DNA of 17,877 nt from Brevibacillus sp. (GCA_029240815.1 JARDZO010000183.1:1-17877), one strand, 5' to 3'. Numbered from the stretch's first letter, positions 1 to 6,591 are shown. The notes: generated by a model not told the origin, from the sequence alone. Made by a program: numbers and translations.

Positions 1-365
1 TCGGGAGTCATTTTGTCTCGATGAATTGCAAAATACTCGGATTTATTGTCATTGGTTGATCTTATCCGTAGTGAACGCCCTTGTTTGATAGACCACTTAT
101 TCCACCTTTGATAAGTTCGATACTTACTGATTATCTCACTTTCAAACTCATGAAAAATATCATGATTCATTAAGTTGTGTGGATGGATTGGTCTGTACTC
201 GCCCTCGGCTTCTAAATACTGAAGCCAGTAATCATTGTGCCTATTCTCATACTCCCATCCTATCGGAACGATTGAGCTTACCTCATCCCAGTACAATAGT
301 GACTTCCTTAACCAAGCCCCATCCGGAATGACAATATTCGGATAGTACAATATCGTCCTTCTCAT
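1..365 (-). CDS. Partial hypothetical protein, N-terminal 121 residues (possibly DUF6236-like)
   Basis: An open frame starts with ATG at 365 and runs off the left edge without a stop, so only the first 121 codons are visible. A ribosome binding site, AAGGAG, sits 7 nt upstream (374-379) and fixes the start. The protein begins MRRTILYYPNIVIPDGAW and continues with a LLYWDEVSSIVP segment. This opening resembles, from memory only, bacterial proteins filed under DUF6236, whose function is unknown. There is no signal peptide or membrane segment in the visible part; it is rich in Trp, Tyr and His. A possible promoter with Spo0A-like boxes lies upstream at 401-449. The reading frame is convincing; the family name is tentative. 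Confidence 0.7.
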   Translation of the reverse strand, partial: MRRTILYYPNIVIPDGAWLRKSLLYWDEVSSIVPIGWEYENRHNDYWLQYLEAEGEYRPIHPHNLMNHDIFHEFESEIISKYRTYQRWNKWSIKQGRSLRIRSTNDNKSEYFAIHRDKMTP

Positions 366-400
366 TTCGATTCTCCTTTTGCAAGTGTACAAGCTAAACT

Positions 401-449
401 ATTTTAATCACAATTCTTCCATCTATTACCTATTCGAAGCCATTCGACA
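401..449 (-). promoter_or_regulatory. Candidate promoter with tandem Spo0A-like boxes upstream of the left-edge gene
   Basis: On the minus strand there is an exact 0A-box core TGTCGAA (443-449). A second, imperfect copy CTTCGAA (433-439) is phased 10 nt away. A TAAAAT hexamer (401-406) is placed as a -10, about 35 nt before the ATG at 365. This spacing resembles Spo0A-activated promoters. A 7-mer match is common by chance, so this is a weak call resting mainly on the 10-nt phasing and position. Confidence 0.3.
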
Positions 450-514
450 TTTCCCTTCCTTTTCTTACAAATTATCCCCAATCTTCATAAAATAAAAATC
501 CGGACCTAAAACAT

Positions 515-550
515 ATAAAAACCAGCAACACGCAATGGTTGACTGGTTTC
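515..550 (-). terminator. Intrinsic terminator downstream of the DJ-1/PfpI gene and flavoprotein remnant
   Basis: Arms 519-529 and 538-549 pair on the minus strand (AAACCAG and CAAC against GTTG and CTGGTTT, with one bulged T), followed by a short T run. It is a diverged copy of the terminator at 4223-4255, and both directly follow the same flavoprotein tail. Confidence 0.75.
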
Positions 551-563
551 TTCATTCAGGAAT

Positions 564-617
564 TTAGTTTGTTTTTAAATCATATTGCTCTCCGTTCATC
601 TCACTGAACACATTTAT
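564..617 (-). pseudogene. Remnant of the 3' end of a second thioredoxin-reductase-like flavoprotein gene
   Basis: Read on the minus strand, this stretch encodes INVFSEMNGEQYDLKTN and a TAA stop. The intact flavoprotein at 4271-4840 ends INVISELNGERY, then VDHDVLKTN, then stop. The remnant lacks four codons. Homology continues into the following terminator (515-550 against 4223-4255); over roughly 100 nt about four in five positions agree by hand alignment. Homology stops abruptly at about 617. The DJ-1 gene reads into the remnant in another frame and takes its last codons and TGA stop from it. The simplest reading is that a paralogous flavoprotein gene once stood here and was deleted except for its tail. 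Confidence 0.8.
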
Positions 618-1971
618 TCTGGTTTCGATCCTTCCTTCTTGTAATGAATCGTCTGTCGATCCCGTATGCCACCAGGAAGGATGCTACGATAGTCAATAAC
701 AGATTGCCGAATGATTCGATAGAAATGGGTGCGCCTTTTAAAGGGAGATCGTCGGGACGATATTCCAATCGCTTTAGACCGTAGTTTGCAGTCAAAACGT
801 CCTCTTGCTCTGCCAATGCTTCTAGCGGAGCATCGAACATGAACCGCTTTGAATCGTCATGAATGAATTCGGGATGCACCCCATTTCTCTGTTCCTTCCA
901 TGAAGCGATCTCTTTTTCAGCCAAGCGCTTTGCCTCTGCTCCCGTAACGAACAACCGATCAAGCTCGGGAGCATTTTCGATCGTGTATCGGGGAATGACG
1001 TTCAAGTGATGTTTGGTCACAATGGGACGTACCACATTGGAGAGCGTATGCACATCGGTCGTACCGGAAGCAGAAAACGTATCAAATATGGAGATCAGTT
1101 CTCCGTCATCCATCCCGTCATACAGCAAGACACCGGTCTGCATTTTGTTCCATTGAAAGGCGAGATTCAGATAATACACGGCTTCGCTGCGATCGACTCT
1201 GTACGGATCCACCTTTGGATTTTTGACAAAGTGGTAGGAAGGATAATTCAATTCCTTCGCTATTTTTTCTGACATCGGTTCACCTAATTTTTGCGAAATG
1301 ACATACAATACGGCATCTATTCCAGAAGTAAGACCAGCCGAGCCGACAATATTCCCATCTTGCACATAACGTCGATCAGCGATCCAGTTCGTTTCCGTAT
1401 ATTGTTTCTTCGCTTGTTCAAACACTTGCCAGTGCAATGTGGAAGACTTTCCTTTCAATAAACCAGCATCAGCTAAATTCTCTGCACCTGCACAAATGCT
1501 GACGATTTCCGTCTTCGCATGCTTTTGAATCCATTCTCGAACAGGTTTGTACTTTGCTTCGTCAACCATCGGCATGAACGGGGCCACGATCAGATCAGGA
1601 CTTTTTCCTAATAATTGATCCAACTCCTCAAAGGAGTAATGGGGAACCAGATCCAGTCCGCCTGTTAACGACGTTACCTGTTTGGTCGGAGCAACAGCAT
1701 ACACATTGTACGCCCCCGTCATCGCAAACATCTCGTACGGAACCATAAAATCGAATACTTCCGTGGTCGGATTCCCCAAAACTACCGCCACAGTAGGTTT
1801 CGTCTGCTCATATTCGGGTATATGAATGCTCTGTAAAGAAGGTACGGGTTGTTCGCGAATCGCAAACCAATACCCTTTTTGGGACCCGGCAAAGCCCGTT
1901 AAGCCGATCCCCCCTACGATGAGCACGAAGCTCAGAACATAAACAATGAAACGTGACAACACTCTTAACAA
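601..1971 (-). CDS. Membrane-anchored tandem DJ-1/PfpI-domain protein
   Basis: A 456-residue protein of the class I glutamine amidotransferase-like superfamily. Residues about 8-28 form a signal-anchor. A full DJ-1/PfpI domain (about 60-240) carries the nucleophile-elbow motif SICAGAENLADAGLL with Cys160, plus Glu80 and His180. A second, truncated DJ-1-like half (about 278-345, from GVLLYDGMDDGELISIFDTF to PELDRLFVTG) has no elbow cysteine. A second membrane segment lies at about 420-437, followed by a basic tail. The start is TTG, chosen because GGAGGAG lies 6 nt upstream. The gene has its own promoter with an operator-like repeat shared with the upstream two-component operon, so it is probably a target of that regulator. 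The last residues (about NKCVQ) are read from the remnant at 564-617, so the natural C-terminus may have been replaced. Family assignment is firm; activity and substrate are unknown. Confidence 0.88.
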   Translation of the reverse strand: MLRVLSRFIVYVLSFVLIVGGIGLTGFAGSQKGYWFAIREQPVPSLQSIHIPEYEQTKPTVAVVLGNPTTEVFDFMVPYEMFAMTGAYNVYAVAPTKQVTSLTGGLDLVPHYSFEELDQLLGKSPDLIVAPFMPMVDEAKYKPVREWIQKHAKTEIVSICAGAENLADAGLLKGKSSTLHWQVFEQAKKQYTETNWIADRRYVQDGNIVGSAGLTSGIDAVLYVISQKLGEPMSEKIAKELNYPSYHFVKNPKVDPYRVDRSEAVYYLNLAFQWNKMQTGVLLYDGMDDGELISIFDTFSASGTTDVHTLSNVVRPIVTKHHLNVIPRYTIENAPELDRLFVTGAEAKRLAEKEIASWKEQRNGVHPEFIHDDSKRFMFDAPLEALAEQEDVLTANYGLKRLEYRPDDLPLKGAPISIESFGNLLLTIVASFLVAYGIDRRFITRRKDRNQNKCVQ

Positions 1972-2017
1972 CGAAATCTCCTCCAGTGCTTTTCAGTTTT
2001 TCACTTCCCCTGCCGAT

Positions 2018-2049
2018 ACTCTACCCCCGCTTTATGAACTCAATATGAA
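2018..2049 (-). promoter_or_regulatory. DJ-1 gene promoter with OmpR-type direct repeat
   Basis: On the minus strand, TTCATA (2044-2049) and TTCATA (2033-2038) are spaced 11 nt start to start. Nine nucleotides follow, then a -10-like TAGAGT (2018-2023). The same layout occurs before the response regulator gene (4186-4217). The repeat sits where a -35 would be, as for activators of the OmpR/PhoB class. The 5' leader to the TTG start is about 40 nt. Confidence 0.6.
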
Positions 2050-2064
2050 TGGATCATGCCAAGA

Positions 2065-2092
2065 AAAAGAAAAAACCGCCATCATGGCGGCA
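2065..2092 (-). terminator. Intrinsic terminator of the two-component operon
   Basis: CCGCCA and TGGCGG pair (2076-2090) around a TGA loop on the minus strand, followed by a T run (2067-2075). It lies 20 nt after the histidine kinase stop and separates that operon from the DJ-1 gene, which therefore needs its own promoter. Confidence 0.88.
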
Positions 2093-2110
2093 AGAATCGT
2101 ACGAGAATGT

Positions 2111-3433
2111 TCAGGTAGGCAGTGTCACGGTAAACGTGGTCCCTGTGTACGGACTGCTGGACACATGAATGTCTCCATGGTGAAGGACGAGGATTTGTTT
2201 CACAATGGACAGACCAAGCCCATTCCCTTTCACTGCACGATTACGGGCTTTGTCCGCCTTATGAAAAGGTTTAAAAATATCAGCGAGCTCTTCCTCCAAA
2301 ATTCCAATCCCATTGTCTGCTATGGTCACGATGATTCGATCATCCTTCTTCAAAGCGGTGATACGGATGGAGCCCTCAACTGGCGTGAATTTGATGGCAT
2401 TGCTCACCAAATTAATCCACACCTGGTCCAGCTGATCCTGATCAGCACGAATGACCATAGACTCCAGCTCTACTTCCAGGTTCATTTCCTTTTCTGACCA
2501 CAAAGGCTCCAGTGCAATCACGATTCTTCTCAGTTGTTCATCCAGACGGAATGCACTTACTTCTAACGGCTGTTGCTTTTGCTGCAAAAAGGAGAGGCGC
2601 AGTAAATTTTGACCCAAACGGGACAGACGTTCACTTTCTTCTTCGATGATCGTCAAATAACGCATTCGGCTCTCTTCTGTCATTTTCTTTTGCTTCAGAG
2701 CCTTCGTGAAACCCGAAATGGACGTTAAAGGCGATTGAATTTCATGGGAGACACTGGAAACAAAGTCCTGCCTCATTTGATTTAGCTTCGAGAGCTCGTT
2801 TGCCATCTCGAAAAAACTAAGCGACAATTGACCGATTTCATCCCTTCTCGTGGTAGGTGTGCCCACAAATTCAAAATTTCCTTTTGTCATCGCTTTCGTT
2901 GCTTCTGTCAAACGAAGTATTGGGTTCACCACATAACGGGCAGCGATCAATATCAGAAAGCTGCCAATGAACAGAACGAGAATGTACAAGAGATGAATCG
3001 AGTTCATAAACTCTTCCTCCACTCGATTTTCCTGCAACGTGATAAACAGAGCGTACGCCTGTCCGTTTGATTGAAAGGGGATTCCCATCATCGGAATCTG
3101 ATGCAAGCCAGCATCAAATGTGCGGGAATACTTACCCTCGAGCACTTCTTGAACACGACTGCGGTCTACGGAAATGGGTTCCCTTGCAGATAGAAGAGGT
3201 CTGCCATCCTGATTGTAGAGCTGGACAAGTCTGCCGGAATAACCGGAATAATTCTGGATAAACGGCACTAGCTTAGCTGAAGGAGTCGTCTGATAGGCTT
3301 GAATGATTCTTTGTCCGTCTTTTAATAAATCATCATGGATAAAGGTATGAATCCGTGATTGAAATAACCATGCACTCATCAAATAAGCAGTAAACAAACT
3401 TACCAGTACGATGCCGATAAAGATCAAGACCAC
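2111..3433 (-). CDS. Sensor histidine kinase, HAMP/HisKA/HATPase type
   Basis: Membrane-bound sensor kinase that should autophosphorylate and pass the phosphate to the response regulator encoded just upstream. Using the GTG start at 3433 (440 residues): TM1 about 2-23, an extracytoplasmic sensor region of about 125 residues, TM2 about 147-165, HAMP about 165-218, H-box SVSHEIQSPLTS with His230, N-box N341/N345, G1 box DNGIGI (373-378) and G2 box GNGLGLS (403-409). All catalytic boxes are present. The start is uncertain. The only good ribosome binding site (GGAGGTGA, 3461-3468) is 27 nt from this GTG but 6 nt from an in-frame ATT at 3454 that overlaps the regulator's stop. The ATT start would add IKSLYVR, giving the basic cytoplasmic flank that TM1 otherwise lacks. 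The stimulus is not deducible. Confidence 0.95.
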   Translation of the reverse strand: MVLIFIGIVLVSLFTAYLMSAWLFQSRIHTFIHDDLLKDGQRIIQAYQTTPSAKLVPFIQNYSGYSGRLVQLYNQDGRPLLSAREPISVDRSRVQEVLEGKYSRTFDAGLHQIPMMGIPFQSNGQAYALFITLQENRVEEEFMNSIHLLYILVLFIGSFLILIAARYVVNPILRLTEATKAMTKGNFEFVGTPTTRRDEIGQLSLSFFEMANELSKLNQMRQDFVSSVSHEIQSPLTSISGFTKALKQKKMTEESRMRYLTIIEEESERLSRLGQNLLRLSFLQQKQQPLEVSAFRLDEQLRRIVIALEPLWSEKEMNLEVELESMVIRADQDQLDQVWINLVSNAIKFTPVEGSIRITALKKDDRIIVTIADNGIGILEEELADIFKPFHKADKARNRAVKGNGLGLSIVKQILVLHHGDIHVSSSPYTGTTFTVTLPT

Positions 3434-3449
3434 ACGAACATACAGCGAT

Positions 3450-4130
3450 TTAATCTGAGGTCACCTCCAATCGATAGCCGAGTCCGCGGATCGTCACGAT
3501 GCGAAAGTCAGATTCGTATTCGGCAAACCGTTCCCGGAGACGCTTGATATGTACATCCACCGTCCGATCGTCCCCTTCATAGTCTATGCCCCATATTTGT
3601 TCAATCAGATTTTCCCGAGTAAATAGCTGCCCAGAATAGCTCCCCAATTTGTACAGTAATTCAAATTCTTTCATTGGGAGCGTTACCTTTTTTCCATCCT
3701 GGAAAATCACGTGATAGCTTTTTCGGTCCAAGGCGATACTCCCCAGCGTGATGATGCTGGAAGTCGCGATACGATATCGCCTGAGCAATGCCTTCACCCG
3801 CAGCACCAGCTCTACCGGGTCGAATGGCTTCACCAAATAATCATCCGTTCCCAGCTTAAATCCTTTGATCCGATCCGTTGCTTCCCCTTTTGCCGTGATC
3901 ATCAAGATCGGCATTTCCCTAAACTCTCGGAGACTGGCACACAAATCCCAGCCATCCATTTTCGGCATCATGATATCCAGGATCACCAGATCGACAGCGT
4001 GATTTTCCACGTATTCCAGTGCGTCTTCCCCATTTGATTTCTCAATGATCGTAAAGCCTTCATCCTCTAAATACAATTTCACCAGCTCACGGATATGCGC
4101 ATCATCATCGACCACGACGATCTTTGGCAT
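3450..4130 (-). CDS. Response regulator, OmpR/PhoB family
   Basis: A 226-residue DNA-binding response regulator. Its receiver domain (about 1-118) has the acidic pocket D8/D9/D10, phospho-acceptor D52 in VILDIMMPKMDG, T79 and K101 (VKPFD). The winged-helix effector domain (about 127-222) has the usual TRENLIEQIWG and RTVDVHIKRLRERF helices and ends IRGLGYRLE. The ATG start is preceded by GGGAGG about 8 nt upstream. The gene leads a two-gene operon with the kinase and overlaps the kinase's probable start. Its promoter carries a TTCA-type direct repeat at the -35 position that also occurs before the DJ-1 gene, suggesting autoregulation and control of that gene. Paralogue naming (YclJ, PhoP and others) is not possible from sequence alone. 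Confidence 0.96.
   Translation of the reverse strand: MPKIVVVDDDAHIRELVKLYLEDEGFTIIEKSNGEDALEYVENHAVDLVILDIMMPKMDGWDLCASLREFREMPILMITAKGEATDRIKGFKLGTDDYLVKPFDPVELVLRVKALLRRYRIATSSIITLGSIALDRKSYHVIFQDGKKVTLPMKEFELLYKLGSYSGQLFTRENLIEQIWGIDYEGDDRTVDVHIKRLRERFAEYESDFRIVTIRGLGYRLEVTSD
3452..3468 (-). promoter_or_regulatory. Ribosome binding site favouring an ATT start for the kinase
   Basis: GGAGGTGA (3461-3468) lies within the last codons of the response regulator gene. It is 6 nt from an in-frame ATT (3452-3454), whose last T is the first base of the regulator's TAA stop (an ATTAA overlap). The nearest canonical in-frame start, GTG at 3433, is 27 nt away. Confidence 0.55.
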
Positions 4131-4185
4131 GTCACTTCCCTCCCAATTGTTTCTGTCCTCATCATGAAGGAGATCCTCGTGGTTT

Positions 4186-4217
4186 ATTCTATACCAGTTT
4201 TGTGAACTCCGGATGAA
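4186..4217 (-). promoter_or_regulatory. Two-component operon promoter with OmpR-type direct repeat
   Basis: On the minus strand, TTCATC (4212-4217) and TTCACA (4201-4206) are 11 nt apart start to start. Nine nucleotides follow, then TAGAAT (4186-4191), a five-of-six match to a sigma-A -10. No good -35 is present; the repeat takes its place. Layout and most bases match the promoter at 2018-2049. Confidence 0.6.
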
Positions 4218-4222
4218 TAAAC

Positions 4223-4255
4223 AAAAAAACCAGCAACATGTAATGTTGACTGGCT
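4223..4255 (-). terminator. Intrinsic terminator of the flavoprotein gene
   Basis: Arms 4230-4237 and 4245-4253 pair on the minus strand (CCAG/CTGG and CAAC/GTTG with one bulged T), with a run of seven T (4223-4229) after it. It lies 15 nt after the flavoprotein stop and immediately before the two-component promoter. A diverged copy exists at 515-550. Confidence 0.85.
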
Positions 4256-4270
4256 TCTTGATCCATTCAT

Positions 4271-4840
4271 TTAGTTTGTTTTCAAAACATCATGGTCCAC
4301 ATAGCGCTCGCCGTTCAGCTCACTGATCACGTTTATCGCTACTTTCGCTCCATCACCGGAAGTAATGATTGTATGTACGCTTACTCCTGCGCACGTGCCT
4401 GCTGCCCAAATGCCTTCCACGTTTGATTTTCCTTGGGCATCTACATCTACTACGGTTTTGATGCGTGGCTCTGTACCTGCTTTGGTATTCACGCCAGCTT
4501 TCTCAGCCAGATCTACCAGTGCGCCAGTAGCCAGGATCACATGCTTCGTTTCAAAAGAGCCTTTTTCAGCGGTTTCAATCGTTACGCCTTGCCCGCTTTT
4601 AGAAACGTTGGTTACTTGATCAGTGATCAGCTCAGCGCCGAATTTCGCTGCTTGCTTTTTGCCGATCTCGATCAGGTCAGGGCCACTAATTTCAAGTACG
4701 CCGTAATGGTTTTCCATCCACGCACGCTTTGTCATGCTTTTATCGCTGTCGATCAAAAGCGTTTTCTTCCCCGCTTTTGCTGCAAACAACGCTGCGCTTC
4801 CTCCTGCTGGACCCCCACCAATAATCACGATATCGTACAT
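4271..4840 (-). CDS. Half-length thioredoxin-reductase-like FAD protein
   Basis: A 189-residue member of the pyridine nucleotide-disulfide oxidoreductase superfamily. The FAD-binding Rossmann motif GGGPAG is at 8-13, the strand ending in ATG is at 104-106, and the second FAD motif GIWAAGTCAG is at 143-152, followed by a TSGDGAKVA helix typical of thioredoxin reductases. Compared with TrxB (about 310-320 residues) the NADPH domain between the two FAD halves is missing, and there is no CxxC redox pair; the only cysteine is C150. The Asp of the usual AAGD motif is Thr149. It is probably a small flavoprotein that works with a partner reductase or senses redox, but no reaction can be assigned. Start: ATG with GGGGAG about 7 nt upstream. 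A TATAAT (4878-4883) is suitably placed. It has its own terminator, and a TnpB unit sits just upstream. Confidence 0.9.
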   Translation of the reverse strand: MYDIVIIGGGPAGGSAALFAAKAGKKTLLIDSDKSMTKRAWMENHYGVLEISGPDLIEIGKKQAAKFGAELITDQVTNVSKSGQGVTIETAEKGSFETKHVILATGALVDLAEKAGVNTKAGTEPRIKTVVDVDAQGKSNVEGIWAAGTCAGVSVHTIITSGDGAKVAINVISELNGERYVDHDVLKTN

Positions 4841-4877
4841 AGTAATCTCCCCTTTCCAAAATGAGTTTCACAACATA

Positions 4878-4883
4878 ATTATA
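4878..4883 (-). promoter_or_regulatory. -10 element of the flavoprotein gene, next to the TnpB unit right end
   Basis: A perfect TATAAT lies 38 nt before the ATG at 4840. No recognisable -35 is found at 16-18 nt; that position falls in the T-rich edge next to the TnpB right end, so the original -35 may have been replaced by the insertion. Confidence 0.5.
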
Positions 4884-4919
4884 TACTTTGTCTAAAAAAA
4901 GAAAACCCCTGAACTGAAT

Positions 4920-5165
4920 CCTCCCACACATGAATGAGTGGGGTTCTGATGTACTTCATACCTTCGTCGAATATACCGAAGCTCTCCGACACTGAATAAG
5001 GTTCCATCAGACTTTTGCGAACAAACCGCTCTGTCGGTACAAAGGTACCGCCTCGAACCCTCAAAGGATTTGACTTTGCCGCTTCGCGTTCGCATGCGCC
5101 CGGATCAAGACGCTTCATAGATAAGATCTTTATAAGTCCATACAAGCCACGAAAGGCCTTTGTAT
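4920..5165 (-). ncRNA. Candidate omega/reRNA (TnpB guide RNA scaffold)
   Basis: The region from the tnpB 3' end to the right-end hairpin is where TnpB guide RNAs are encoded. On the minus strand it shows several clean stem-loops: a 6-bp stem with CTTT loop (5036-5051), a CTTCG/CGAAG stem (4962-4981) and the terminal hairpin at 4923-4942. The guide would be the flanking sequence just past the right end, at about 4895-4917. Position and structure support the call; expression is not visible. Confidence 0.5.
4923..4942 (-). repeat. Right-end subterminal hairpin of the TnpB unit
   Basis: CCCAC/GTGGG stem, a 17-of-20 match to the hairpin at 6592-6611 in the same orientation. Confidence 0.75.
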
Positions 5166-6533
5166 CTTCAATTGAAGCTCGATTTCTTTGTACAAACCAT
5201 AAAATACGGGGAATTCAGACAGACATGCTTGTCGATCCACCTGACGATGGTTCACTTTCACATTCTTAATCAACCAGGCAGAGAAAATGTCTCGTTGAAT
5301 GCGGATTCCGATACCGGTATCGTGCCAACGCTCCGAAAGAGGTTTCTTTCGGTATTGATCATCAAAGGGATCGTACTGACTGGCTCGCACTGTTCGCGTG
5401 TTTACCTTGATGAGTTCTTTCTTTTGGTACCCGAGTTTCCGGTTGAGAATCGTGAGAAACAGGGAGGGGGCTTTTTTCGCAATCTGTCGTCCGAAACGGT
5501 AGCCTCGTTTTCGTTTGGCCAAGGCGCGGTAGTTCATCTCTTCGACTTTGACTTCATTTCCATGGGCAAGGACGAGATTTGCCAGTTTCTCATGTTCGAT
5601 CTTTCGTTTGGCAGCCATCCGTCTATGGATTTCTCGTAATTGTACTCGCAGTTCTTGATATCTTTTTGAGAACATCCAACGGGTGCCATCCTTCTTCTTT
5701 GCGGTACCATCCTCGTTGAACTTATGAGGGTTGGTTGCCCGTTTGGAACGATCCATCTTTCGTTGGAGGAGGCGCTTTTCGCGTTGCTTATCATCCAATC
5801 CGGGACAAAACTCTTGGAAAGATACAGATGTATCGCTCACAACGGCTATGGTGGAGATCCCAATATCAATTCCGACCTTCCCCTCTTGTCGATGATGTTT
5901 TTTCTTTTGAGGCGGGAAGCCGTCGATAACAAACTGGACGTAATATTTGACTTTACCGCGAACCCATTTTCGCAAGAGTCGGCAATACTTCACCTTTCCT
6001 GAAAGCGCTTCGTGAGCATATGTATCTTTTGGTTTTATGACAACAGGTAGAATAAGATGGTTCCAATGGATAGCACCATCACGAAAGCGAATGCCTTGCT
6101 TATTCGTTTTTCCTTCCAGCGAATCCATTTCTCCGTGCTTTTTAAAGTGGACATCGTTCGATTTGCGAAAGAGAAGATCTGAAATGGCTTTCCAAACGCG
6201 CGTGGCTATTTTTTGTGAAGTATTGGCATCGAGGAAAGAAGCATAGATTCTTTGCATGGGGCCAACGTACCCATGCAGGTGGTATTCACTCAACTTATGT
6301 TCCATTCGTAAAGAGGTGAGCATTTCATTGCGCTCAGGTGAAGGTTTTTGAGCGATCCAATAGTGGACACGATGGTCACGAAGATAGGCTTTATACCTTC
6401 CGAGAGCTTTGGCGAGTACGGCATTATATAGTTTTCGTCCGATTTCAAAACGTTTCTCCAAGAGATCCGCTTTCCAGTACTCTACACGTAAGGGACACTC
6501 TAAGATAAACGTTGGATGATTCTTCTTTGCCAC
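5130..6533 (-). CDS. tnpB: TnpB-family RNA-guided nuclease (IS605 OrfB-like) lacking the zinc ribbon
   Basis: A 467-residue TnpB. The N-terminal helical/WED-like region (about 1-210) includes YNAVLAKALGRYKAYLRD. The RuvC core follows: Asp223 in VGIDIGISTIAVVSD, Glu331 in VKVEEMNYRALAK and Asp415 in IQRDIFSAWLI, which aligns with the DRDxNAA motif of family members. The full D-E-D triad is therefore present. The zinc ribbon normally found just before the last motif is absent: residues 385-412 (ASQYDPFDDQY to GIGIRI) contain no cysteine. This seems to be a property of a TnpB subgroup, not recent decay, because the frame is intact. TnpB cuts DNA matching the guide RNA next to a short motif and helps keep the element at its site. 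The start is GTG, with GGGGGTGA 3-5 nt upstream. The 3' end probably overlaps the guide RNA gene. Confidence 0.9.
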   Translation of the reverse strand: MAKKNHPTFILECPLRVEYWKADLLEKRFEIGRKLYNAVLAKALGRYKAYLRDHRVHYWIAQKPSPERNEMLTSLRMEHKLSEYHLHGYVGPMQRIYASFLDANTSQKIATRVWKAISDLLFRKSNDVHFKKHGEMDSLEGKTNKQGIRFRDGAIHWNHLILPVVIKPKDTYAHEALSGKVKYCRLLRKWVRGKVKYYVQFVIDGFPPQKKKHHRQEGKVGIDIGISTIAVVSDTSVSFQEFCPGLDDKQREKRLLQRKMDRSKRATNPHKFNEDGTAKKKDGTRWMFSKRYQELRVQLREIHRRMAAKRKIEHEKLANLVLAHGNEVKVEEMNYRALAKRKRGYRFGRQIAKKAPSLFLTILNRKLGYQKKELIKVNTRTVRASQYDPFDDQYRKKPLSERWHDTGIGIRIQRDIFSAWLIKNVKVNHRQVDRQACLSEFPVFYGLYKEIELQLKIQRPFVACMDL

Positions 6534-6591
6534 ATTCTCACCCCCAAAAGACGAACTCTCGTTCCTATAATATCAAAACATAAGAAAAAAT

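Noticed and set aside
4879..5145. Minus-strand open frames of 67-88 codons after tnpB.
   Set aside because: They cover the hairpin-rich putative guide RNA region. Their residues are biased by stems, and no ribosome binding site fits.
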